Assembly (NCBI GenBank): GCA_010909165.1
Contig: VJWM01000011.1
Location: forward strand, 1,116,001-1,180,000
Reading direction: 5' to 3'
Source of the DNA: Anthoceros angustus
Lineage: Eukaryota > Streptophyta > Anthocerotopsida > Anthocerotales > Anthocerotaceae
Length of the DNA stretch: 64,000 nucleotides
Position numbers and translations under genes: made by a program
The notes under the pieces: generated by a model
What the model was told of the DNA's origin: nothing
The model's database searches: none
Seen by the model: only the letters and a program-made list of their open reading frames with translations
Part shown: piece after piece, positions 11,420 to 26,270 of the stretch
Layout: each line of letters begins with the position of its first letter
Numbering within the stretch: the first letter of the stretch is position 1

Positions 11420-14359
11420 ATCCCGATCCCTCCTGATACAACCCAAAACCGAGCCCCTTCCCCACCCTTCCCCGGAACCCACAAATCCCTGAAAACCCAC
11501 AAATCCTTTGAAACTTCCACTCCCGATCCGCTCCTGCCCAGCTCGCAAAGGCTAAACACGACGCAACTCCTCCTTCCTCCTCAAACCTGTACAGGATCCG
11601 CTCATTGCAAGATGGAACCACCGCTCCTTGATGCTCTTGAGAAAACAATGAAGCTCTCCTTCCCCTTCCAGCAACCTCCGCTCCATGCGCATAATATACA
11701 GGCGTAATATACAAGCGCGGACTCGGCACTCGTTCTTGCTCGGCCTTGCTCTGGTCTTGATGTTCCGGGTGCTGCAACCGGGATCGGTAAAAGATGGTCG
11801 TTCAATCCGGCCCCGGTCGTGAGGAGGGCGAGGCCCAGCCTTCGAGGCAGAAGACCTCTCTCCACCAGGAGTCAGCCCGCGGGATGAGGAGGAGGAGGAG
11901 GAGGAGGAGAAGGAGGAACAGGAACAGCAATCGGTGTTGGGCGATAGAATCCCGGATCCGGGCAGGGAGGATGTGGCTGCGGCTGCGGCTGCGGTCAAGC
12001 GGCGGTAGCGCAGGAATCCGGCGGGGCTGACCGCTGGCCTGCAGGCGGGGCGTCAGGCGGGGACGCCCCGCCACATGGCCGCGCTGCCGGTGCCTCGGCC
12101 CCGCCCGACAGCCATGGCCAGACAGCTCACGAGGCCCACCCCGGGCGCCCGGGCCTAGCGCTGCCCTCTCCGCGCTCGCTGGCCCGCCTCCCGCCCAGGC
12201 CCCGCTAGCCCGGTTGCGTGCGCGGCCGGACGTGGCCTCGAACCCCGCGCCGCGGCTTGCGGCCTGCGACTTGCGGGTTCCCGCTACTTCCTGCTTCGAC
12301 GCCACCACCACCCGGCCTTTACCTCCCTCACCGTCGCCTCTTGTTCGCACGAAGCTTCCTCGAATCCCCCGGGCCCGCCGCCCTCGTCCTCTACCAACCA
12401 AATACATACATACCATCACATAGGTTTGCAATTTCCCACCCGGCTTGCCAACTTTTAAATTGGGTGGTCTTACGCGTGTCAACCCGCACGAGGGAGCCCG
12501 CCGTGCCCAACCACACATGACATACTTCTAACTTCTAAGCATCATCGGCAGCCTATCAATCGGCCCGAGAGATCTTGACGACTCCTGCAAACTGTTGAGC
12601 GTTGATGAAAGAATGTTTGGTGATCAGCTCTACAGGCTGCTGCAAGAGCGTTGCAGTCCAAGAGGCAATCAGAAAACCCGCAGCACCCACATACCACCTC
12701 ATGAAATATGAATAAAAATTATGCATATAAAAACTCATTTATTAACACACGCCCACATCACATCACATCACGCTCGGACGTGCGAGTGGGTAGTACCAGT
12801 TGAGGGAGTAAAGTCCTTTGATTGGTATATTACGTTTAACAAGAACCGTGCAGCAACAGCAGCAAAACTGCCGTTGGATGAAGGGAAGACGAATCACGCA
12901 GGCGGGGTAGGCCTGTTATTGCGTGCTGACGCTGACAAGGACGGGGAGTGGCATAGTGGCGGATAGGTAGCCCCCACTCGAGTGCAGGCTATATTTGTAC
13001 GACCGGTCGCCGGTGTTGTCGCGCTCCGTGTCGCGCATGCCTTGCCGGATCACCTCATCACCCTTTCGTTTCACGCCCTGGCCACCCAGGCGATTGCGAT
13101 TCACGTATCCAACACTCCACCTACGACGTACACTTAGCTTTGTGCTAAAATTGGATATGATCGCCGGCTTTTTGTCGACTGGACCGAACCGGAACCGGAA
13201 CCCCGACTGAGTGAAGATATCACCTGGATCGGAGATCGGAGTCGGGGGCTACTTGTTGGTACCTGCAAGCTGTGTCTTATTTTTTGTTTTTTATTATTAT
13301 TTATATGATCGTGTGTATCTAAGTATTTGGCTTTCGGTATATGCGCACAGGTGGGTGAAACTGCACGCAAGTGTCTCGCACTCCAACATGACAAGCTCCA
13401 TCGACCGATTTGGATGACAGGTAAGTGCCCTTGTTGGCAGGTGGCGTCGAATGAACAAGATGACGTTGACACCCGGGAATGTGCCTGCTATGTAGTTGCC
13501 TTTAACGGTTTGGCTGAAGCGCAAAACTGGGAAAGCAGGTCACTACTGCATATAGTGGTTACGCGGGTTGCCAGCGAGCAACGATACTGCTCTGTAATGT
13601 CAGCCTGAATGTGTGCCAATCCCTGAGCGGCAACGCCGTTCCACATGACCGCCCGCTTTGTTGTTTGTTAGCCCTGATGCATGCAGGTTTTGCGATTGAA
13701 GCAGCACTTGAAACAGACAAGCGGAGCATGAATTGCCATTCAGGGTTTTGTATGTGACGTGCCTCTGCCAAACAACGTTCCTTGCCTTGCCTTGCCTTGC
13801 CTTGCCTTGCCTTGCTGTGCCTTGCTGTGCCTTCTGATGCAGCAAGAGTGTTTTAAGACTTCTCATCTGTCTGATTGCTGAAGGCGTCCACGGCACAAAG
13901 CATGGATTGATGCGAAGTTGCCAGCACCCCACGCGAAAGAGAGCGTGGCGTCTCCTGGAAAACCTAAAAAACGCGTTCTCAAATCGCTGTAAAAAAAGAA
14001 GCGCGTTCCGCTCTTGACCTATGCCAACCGCATTCTGCCCTATTGTGTATGTGGTGCTTTTGGCATCGGCGGGTTTGGTGTCACGAGAGACGATTCCACG
14101 TTACAATCCTGCTTCTGAGAGTCTCACTGGCATACGAGGGATCACGGAGAGTCTCGGGTCTTTATTGAAGAATGCTACATACGAGCGTCGCCGTGAGATG
14201 GATTGTGTTGAATGGCCATTCCGTTGAGAGCAGATTACGACGGATTCATGGACATGAGCTTGAATCGTGCCCTGGCAGAACTGTACAGCGAATGGCAACT
14301 CTCTCTGGTTTGGTGCCGACATGACACATGGTGAGAATGATGTGAAGAGAAGAGGAGGT
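11420..14359. other. GC-rich promoter region and intergenic DNA
   Basis: About 11.9-12.4 kb is strongly GC-rich and lies 5' of the ATL gene, so it is probably its promoter and leader region, with a purine-rich GAGGAG run near 11886-11925. The long overlapping ORFs here follow from base composition. The rest, to the 3' end of the reductase gene at 14360, holds a pentanucleotide repeat and nothing else I can name. Confidence 0.5.
13780..13814. repeat. (CCTTG)7 microsatellite
   Basis: Seven perfect CCTTG units, followed by two variant CTGTG-CCTTG units to about 13831. A simple repeat likely to vary in length. Confidence 0.95.
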
Positions 14360-18786
<4,427 letters not shown>

Positions 18787-19090
18787 TGTTAAAATAGGAT
18801 TACATTATTAAACCCTATTTCCTTCATAGTTACTACATCATTAGATTAAGCAGTCATTACCCTAATAGATAAGATACCTAGAGGTCTGTGGCTGTTTACT
18901 AGACGTCATACCTCTAGGTGTCTTATCTATTAGGGTAATGACTTATTAATCTAATGACATAGTAACTATAAAAACACACATACACTAATAGCAAAAAAAA
19001 AATTGTACTCTCAACACATTTTGTTCATTCAAATTTAAGTTTATTCCTCTTATGTTTTCGGAAGCGTAGAATTATAGCTAGACTTTAACA
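18787..19090 (+). repeat. 5' LTR, 304 bp, containing an internal palindrome
   Basis: It is about 83 bp longer than the 3' LTR. The extra length comes from an inverted duplication: arms at about 18826-18885 and 18910-18968 (ATTACCCTAATAGATAAG and its complement) around a short spacer. The 3' LTR carries only one arm. Confidence 0.8.
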
Positions 19091-20883
19091 TGCTATTAGA
19101 GCCCAAGTAGATCTCTTGGGATTATGGCACAGAATTGGAAATAACTTGAGATCCTTAAGTAATCTCGAATAGTGAGATAGTTGACATCACTAATAAAATT
19201 GACAAATTTCAACCATGTGAGTATTGAGATAGTTGATGATATCAATAATAAAATTAAAAAAATTGTATCATTATTTTTTACCTTCACAAAGCAATTCATA
19301 TTAAAGAAAAAGAGAGATTTATCTGGTGAGGCTGGAAGAATCGATTTAATTGTTATTGCAATCTCATTAATTATTTTCAAGAAAGAAGGAATAAGTTCTC
19401 CTAATAATATGTGGAAGGACTCAAAAAATATGAATACTAATATTTTAATTAATAATGGGCAGCTTCTATAGCTAGCCCAGATTAACATATATCAATTCTC
19501 TATTAAAATGTTTACCCCACATCTATTCAAGGAAAAAGATCGTTTTGATAGAAGGAGTTTTGATATATGATACTTTAGGATCTATTGCATCCTAAAAAAA
19601 TGTCTTTTGCTGGGGATAGTAGATGGCACATGTACAAAGCCAATAGCTGGCAGGAGCTACAAGACCTCCTACTCTATCAGGCATTGTATAAGATTTTTGC
19701 TAAAGATATTCAAGAATAGGAGACAAAATACATGCAAACAACGCAACTAATTGTCTCCGACTTGTCCTCTTATAAAATTAATCACTTCAACAAAAAGATC
19801 ACATTAGGCTATCCATCTTTTATGAGATACATATCAATGTAAGGACATAATATCCGAAGTTGTAGCAGGCTCTTCATAGCCTTAAGATGCGAGAAGGAGA
19901 ATTCATAGAAAATAACCTCTTTAAATTTAGAAAGCTCAATGCTTATCTTGCATCTGTGGGAATTGTATTGACAAAGCACAATCAGCTGATACAGCTACAC
20001 ACAATTCAATACTAGCCTACAACAATCTGTAAAATGAATTCCTTTAACAGCCACAACAGCACAATCATCCGACCTAATCGTCCAGCATGTAACAGTAGCA
20101 GTCCATTAATATGAACAGACAAAAAGGTCAGCTGATGCAGCATCTAGCTTTAGACAAACAAGCAAGCTATGTTTGTTAATTCGCAGGGAAAATCACGTGG
20201 AGGAAATTTTGGCCCTGGACGTGGCCCAGGTATAAGATTTGCCAGTGATAGAAGGGCCTGGTTGAGTCTTGGATTGCCTCCCGGCACTGTTCTTCTTCCT
20301 GAGGAGACGCCAGTCTTTTTTGGAAGTGGCAAGGACAAGCCCAAGACCGATCTTTTGTCTCTTACGTGTGTGATTCCATGTCAATTCCTTCTCTAGGAGG
20401 TAACATATATTTTGTAGTATACATGGATGACTATTTAACTATATATCTTGAAGTCAAAGAGTGATGTTTTTCAAACTTTTTAGCTCAGTTTCTCCTATGT
20501 TCTACTCATGGCTGGCTGTGGCGTGGCTTTGCACCGTTGTCGCAGTGCGCCCACCCCGTACTCCGACGCTATCTAGCCCGATCGCTGCAATGGGAGCCAT
20601 CGCAAGCAGATGCAAATATACAAAGGTGTGTGATCGAGACGCGCGAGCTGAGGCTTTCCAAGCAATCTCCGTTCCGGTGCTCGATCCGTTTTCGATGCCA
20701 CCCCCGCACATGGGTTTTGGGTTTTTCAAGTTTGGCTTTTCCTGAGGTTTATCCATCTATTAATTATTAATATTATCATAATCAATTAATTCTAGTCATT
20801 AGATGGGAGTGTTAAAATAGATTTAATAATTTAACCCTATTTCAACACTCCCACCTACTACGTAGGTATTACATAGGTGGGAG

Positions 20884-21104
20884 TGTTAAAATAGGGTTAC
20901 ATTATTAAATCCTATTTACTTTATTGTTACTACATCATCAGACTAATTAATCATTACTCTACTAGGTAAGATACCTACATTTGGTAAACAACTACATGTA
21001 GACTAACAACAACAAAATATTTGTACTCTCAACACTTTTTGTTCATTCAAGTTTAAGTTTATTCCTCTTATGTTTCTGCCTAAGATTGTCTCTAAACTTT
21101 AACA
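20884..21104 (+). repeat. 3' LTR, 221 bp
   Basis: Starts TGTTAAAATAGGG and ends TTTAACA, directly followed by the target-site copy CTAGG. Just upstream (about 20806-20855) a further GGGAGTGTTAAAATAG and its complement form a small palindrome, as if the LTR start had been copied in inverted order. Confidence 0.8.
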
Positions 21105-21121
21105 CTAGGCTCGCTTGCAAG

Positions 21122-21478
21122 CGGCCGACCAGCAAGGCATCGTCTCATTTTCCTCGTCTTACGAAACAACATCGGCCGACCAGCAAGGCCTCATCTCATT
21201 TTCCTCGTCCTACGAAACAACATCGGCCGACCAGCAATGCATCATCTCATTTTCCTCGTCCTACGAAACAACATCGGCCGACCAGCAAGGCATCATCTCA
21301 TTTTCCTCGTCCTACGAAACAACATCGGTCGACCAGCAAGGCATCATCTCATTTTCCTCGTCCTACGAAACAACATCGGCCGACCAGCAAGGCATCATCT
21401 CATTTTCCTCGTCCTACAAAACAACATCGGCCGATCAGCAAGGCATCATCTCATTTTCCTTGTTCTACGAAACAACAT
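21122..21478 (+). repeat. 51-bp minisatellite, seven copies
   Basis: Units begin at 21122 and every 51 bp to 21428, each with CGGCCGACCAGCAAGGCATC and a TCCTACGAAACAACAT block. Copies differ at a few bases. As 51 is divisible by three and the unit lacks stops, all three plus-strand frames are open across the array. Confidence 0.95.
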
Positions 21479-22289
21479 TGGCGCTTGTGTTAGCAGGACA
21501 CCCGCATGCCTATATGGATGTATGTGTGAGGAGTGAATAACATTCCATCAGTTTCAAAGAACCACATGTGACCTTACCCCTAGACAGAACTGAGATAGAT
21601 GTGAACATATCGTTGAACTGGGATAGATATGAACTTATCCGGTTTTGTGTGTCAACCTAGGAGCAAGATGGCCCCCTAAGTCAACCGGAGATCTAACAAA
21701 CCTTATTCGTACCACTTATCTATCAAGAAATACAAATTATTTTTTTGAAAAACAAATATAATATAGTAACTAGAAAAACTACCAATAAAGATTCTTCAAA
21801 ACCTAATAAATACAATCTTGTAGCTAGAAAAAAGACATAAACTAATAATCAGATAAGCCAGCTAGCGTTGCCAAACTAGGTATTAGGAAATGAGCATAAG
21901 CTGATAATTAGCCCCCAAAAGACTGGCATAGAAATGCCATCTTATGTGGGTTCTTCCATCTTCATGAGGTTTATGATAAACGGGCTTCAATAAAATACCG
22001 GTACAAGCTAACGTCGTCTTTTTCAACCTACCAAAATGAAGTATGGATATCTCCTCACTGGCCCAGCAACCATGAACATCCCACAGCGTTTGAAGCGAGC
22101 TGCCTGCTATTGCTGCGTGCAGGGGGCAGCCGTTTCTGGCTGCTGTCGTCAGTCCGAGCTGGTTAAGCAATCTGGGAGGTGCAGGCTGGGGCGGGATGTC
22201 CCTGGAGCAGAAGCAGGGAGCTGGACATTCTTGTAGGATTGCAGACATGCTGTCATGAATGCTGAATCCCGGCAGCAGCTGCCTCTTCG
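21479..22289. other. Intergenic DNA and probable leader of the PPR-CBS gene
   Basis: No domain-bearing ORF. From about 22158 the sequence is repeated at 29034 together with the gene that follows, so the promoter and leader were duplicated with it. Confidence 0.45.
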
Positions 22290-25200
22290 ATGTCCTCTTC
22301 GTCTACCTTGGGTGGACCTGTAGGAATGTGGGACGCAATTCAGCTCCGCTGCCATGACACCGGAAGCGGAGGAATGGGATTGTGTAGGGAGGCCAAGACA
22401 TGGTCGGGAGTGGCGGGAAGGTATCACCTGAGGCACCGCCGCGCCGCGGAGAGACCAGGAGTATGCGTGGCCATTTCCACTACAGGAGACTGGATGAAGC
22501 GGGTGTTCTCTGGATCGTCCGGGTACTACAAGAGTGCGAATCATCCTGACCGAGCCGAGCTTCTGTCTGAGGTAGTTCGGAAATGTGCGATTGTCCGGGG
22601 TTGTGTTGTGGTAATAGGTTCACATGGTGACATCCCTTGGTGCTGCTGTGCCAGGCAAGGTTTAGCAGAGAGTTGGAATGGCACCGGACCAACTATGAGC
22701 GAGTGGGTGAGATTGAGCCGCCGCCGATTTTCCCGTTTTGGCGGAAGCAGGAGTTCGAGGCTCGGTCTCTGACTAGAAAGGTTCTCGAGCTTACCAGGAA
22801 GAGGCAGCTCAATCAAGTACGAGTTTCCTCATATGTGTGGAATATTGCATCGGGCATGAAGTTTGGAGAACCCTGACAGTCAGAGTCACGTCCTGGACAG
22901 ATTTTGAAGCTGGTGGAAACAGCTAAACAGGAGAGATACGAGCTGCACCGGATAACTATGAATGCGGTGATGGAGGCTTGTGTGCATTGTAATGACACGG
23001 ACCGTGCCATAGGCATTTTCGAAGAGATGCTACGCCCGGGTGCCTGTGGTGTTGATACTGTAACATATGGGATCCTAATAAAGGTCTGCTGAGGCTTGCA
23101 GCATTGCTGTTCTGCTGTTTGTATGTGAAGGCAAGCCTGTGTGTTGGCTCACTCTCGTTGAGCTTTACGTTTTCCTCTTGGTGTGCAGGGCCTTGGGCAA
23201 GCGAAAAGACTGAGTGATGCGTTTCTCGTATTTGAAGCAATCGAGAAAGGCACAGCTCCAGGAGCTCCTAAGTTGTCGGATGTACACCTCAACACTCTAG
23301 TGAATGCATGTGCCGAGGCAGGTTAGGTTCAATTTGCATCGTTTGTGCGTTCTGTCTCACTCTCGTCGGTGTTTGTCCAATCTGTGAATGCTAATGTGAC
23401 GGCCTTCTTCTTCAGTTCTGACCTGATGATGTTGTTCCGAGCAGGAGAATCTCTTCGTGCACGAGGTATACTATTAAGGTATCGCTCTTCGGTTGACCAG
23501 TCAGGACCATCCGCTTTCACATACAACCTACTGATTAAGGTTACCTTCTTTTCCTGCACAGTGCCATTCTGCAATTTTCCGCCAGCTGTGGATCCTGATT
23601 ATGAGTGGCATTGTCCCAGGGATATGCAAGATCGGACAATCCTTTGGAGGCTCTGAAGGTGATCGATGAGATGCGTTCTAATGGCTTAGAACCGCAGCAG
23701 CTGACTTATAACTCTCTTATTCTGGCTTGTGTCCGGGGCGGGGACACACTGAAAGCCCTTGATTTTTTGAGGCAAATGAAGGTTGGTATACGAGGCTACC
23801 GTAAGCGTTGTCCTGAAACATCCTCTTTGTCAGCTCAAAGTCCAAAGTAACGAATTTTTGTGATATCGCAGGAGGAAGCGAAGAGGCTTAATTCTCCGGA
23901 AATGCTTCCAGATGTTGTAACATATACCACTCTAATAAAGGTCAGTGGGGTTGACTGTCTTTGTAGGAATGTGCTCTACTTGTCGTCCCTACCAGGCTGC
24001 ACCTCATTCTGTTCGCTTATCCTGTGCAGGGTCTTGCTTTGGATGGCGATCTTCAAAAGGTTTTGGATATGGTGGATGAAATGAAACAGACACCAACATG
24101 TGTATTGGATCGTGTTGCTTATACAGCGATCATCGACGCCTGTATAGAGGCCGGATCACCCAGACGTCAGTATGCTACCCTGCACGGCCTCCCTTCTTCC
24201 TGAGGCTGTGGACACCTTGTGTGTGTTCAAAGGAGCTAACAGATTTTGTTGTTATGCAGAGGGCTTTGTGATGTTGCAAGAGTTGAAGGAGAGGGGGCAG
24301 GAAAGTCCTGTTCTCAGACCAAGGGCCCATGTGTTTCTTGCTCTTATGAGGGCCTTCGCCGATGAAGGTGATGTTGAGATGGTGACCTCGTTGAGAGAGC
24401 GTCTAATACCGGAGGCTGCGGGGTTTGTTTGGCCTGAGGAGCGTGCAGAAGCAGATGAGCTACTGATGGAAGCTGCTGTTGCTGCAGGGCAGGTAAAGCG
24501 ATAAAGTCATTATCCATCCTTTCTGCTCACCTCAGTGACAGCAAACCTAACGAGCATTCTTGTTTCAAGCAGCTGGGTCTAGCAAAACATGTGCTGCGAA
24601 CGATGGTCGGTCTGAAGAAAGGCATCCCTCTGACAAGACGCGCCTACATTGTGAGTGCTACCGACCCAACGAAGGTGCCTATGCCTGTAGCAAGCCATTT
24701 ACCATATCAACGGTAATAACCCCACCGTTGGTCTGCAGGCCGTCGTCCGATTGCAAGCACTCACAGGCTTCAAAGAAGACATCTTCAGCCCTCTTCAGCT
24801 GCGGGTGCGTTGAAGTCCCTGTCGTGTGCATTGCTGTGCAAAAGCGCGGTGAACGCTATCGTAACCCAAGTACCTGCTTCCCTTGCTTACAGGTTCCTCC
24901 AAGTGAGAGCGTGGACAGGGTAATGCTGCCCTTCGCTGAGGCAAACACCGTCTCTGAAGACCTGAAGGTGGCAGACGTAGCATTTCGTTTTTTCAGAGAA
25001 GACGTGATACCCGTCGTGGACAAAGCAGGAGCATACGTTGGTTCTGTCCACTGCCGAGACTGCACCGAGGTCCACCTCGCTTACCTTGTCTGTGCTTGCA
25101 AACTTTTCGTGTTGGAGCAACCTGTTGATCTCCTCTGTCACGGGGGATGTGCACAGATGGATGCCCGGTTAGGCGACCTGAAGAAGAGAACTCCCATTGT

Positions 25201-25420
25201 GACCAACGCTACTCCAGTCTCCAAAGTTGTCAGTCTGCTGCTGAAGTCTCCGTCACCATTCATCACCGTGATAGACAGCAGCACGGCATCCTACCGAAAG
25301 GGCGACTTGTTAGAAGGCCAGGTCCTTGGTTTCCTTGTTCCCAGCAGCGTTTTCGTTCTGGACAGCCGGAGATCATGGAACGCAATTACTACGTCGCCTA
25401 ACCTTGATCAATATTACTAA
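22290..25420 (+). CDS. CBSPPR1: PPR protein with C-terminal CBS domains (CBSPPR1-like)
   Basis: Resembles Arabidopsis At5g10690. Exons in phase: 22290-22610, 22655-22816, 22901-23083, 23189-23321, 23445-23539, 23620-23781, 23872-23940, 24030-24165, 24260-24492, 24573-24650, 24739-24804, 24893-25069, 25157-25420, giving 692 aa. P-type PPR motifs run from about 160 to 500 (TMNAVMEAC, TYGILIKG, TYNSLILAC, TYTTLIKG, AYTAIIDAC). Two CBS-like halves follow (about 560-600 and 606-690; DVIPVVDKAGAYVG, PFITVID). CBS pairs usually bind adenosine nucleotides; PPRs bind RNA. The target is unknown. The first exon is the weak point: it has little family resemblance and its start rests only on the open frame. 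A decayed duplicate lies at 29034-30788. ALG13 starts 50 bp downstream. Confidence 0.85.
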
Positions 25421-25470
25421 ATCCTGGGACCAGTGTGCCGAGGCACAGGCAAAGCAGGAGCAGGCCCGGC

Positions 25471-26013
25471 ATGGGAGGAAGCGACGGAAGCTCAGCGAGC
25501 CAGAGCGGCGATGGTGGGAAGGTGTTCGTGACCGTGGGAACCACCCTCTTCGACGCCCTGGTGGAGGCGGTGGACGAGCCCCGGTTTTTGGCTGCGCTGC
25601 GGGAGCGCGGCTTCTCCTCTCTGCTCATCCAGCTCGGCCGGGGCTCCTACCTCCCCGCCAGCGCCGGCATCTCCCAGGGCGGCTTCAAGCTGGAATTCTT
25701 CACCTTCGCGCCTGACATAGCTCACCACATCCGCTCCGCGGACCTGGTGATCAGCCATGCCGGATCCGGCAGCGTGTTCGAGACTCTGCGAGCTGGCTCG
25801 CCCCTGGTGGTTGTGGTGAACGAGGCCCTCATGGACAACCACCAGAGCGAGCTGGCCGAGGAGCTGGCGGACAGGAAGCACCTCTTCTGCGCCACCCCTT
25901 CCTCTCTTGTGGATGTGGTGCGCAACATGGATGTGTCTGAGCTGGCTCCGTATCCTGCCTCCTCTCCCGCGGCTATGGTCAAGAGCCTGGACCAATTCTT
26001 AGGGTTCGGGTAG
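25471..26013 (+). CDS. ALG13: ALG13 catalytic subunit of UDP-GlcNAc transferase
   Basis: 180 aa, intronless. With membrane partner ALG14 it adds the second GlcNAc to dolichol-PP-GlcNAc on the cytosolic face of the ER, an early step of N-glycosylation. It is a single GT28 C-terminal domain: FVTVGTTLFDALVEAV near the start, then the UDP-sugar-binding region ADLVISHAGSGSVFETL and DNHQSELAEELA. Length matches the family (about 170-180 aa). I chose the Met at 25471 rather than 25435 because family members start just before the VTVGTT strand. The ATG is only 50 bp after the stop of the PPR-CBS gene on the same strand. Confidence 0.93.
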   Translation: MGGSDGSSASQSGDGGKVFVTVGTTLFDALVEAVDEPRFLAALRERGFSSLLIQLGRGSYLPASAGISQGGFKLEFFTFAPDIAHHIRSADLVISHAGSGSVFETLRAGSPLVVVVNEALMDNHQSELAEELADRKHLFCATPSSLVDVVRNMDVSELAPYPASSPAAMVKSLDQFLGFG

Positions 26014-26270
26014 CAAGCTGTTAGCTGCACCGGCTGCTGGTTGCTGTGAACAATAGGAATTTAGCGCTGTCTGTTCTGCGGCGGGTCGTATCCGAACCCT
26101 AACAAGAAGAAAGGTCGGTGCATCTCCGATTGTTGGATGAGAGCTTCTATGCTGCCAGAAAAGATTTGAGAAAAGCTTGAAGATCAGTCCTCAGCAAGTT
26201 GAGCACTTTTTGCCATGGTGACCGAAGCTTGGTACACGGAGAGCAGCAGTATGGTATCTGCAGCGATCTA

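Noticed and set aside
10802-11707. 301-codon plus-strand ORF
   Set aside because: It is antisense to the ATL gene, whose RING-H2 ligands and membrane segment are clear on the minus strand.
11552-12518. Long overlapping ORFs in the GC-rich region upstream of the ATL gene
   Set aside because: They are open in several frames on both strands because of base composition, are Arg/Pro/Ala-rich without domains, and lie in the probable promoter.
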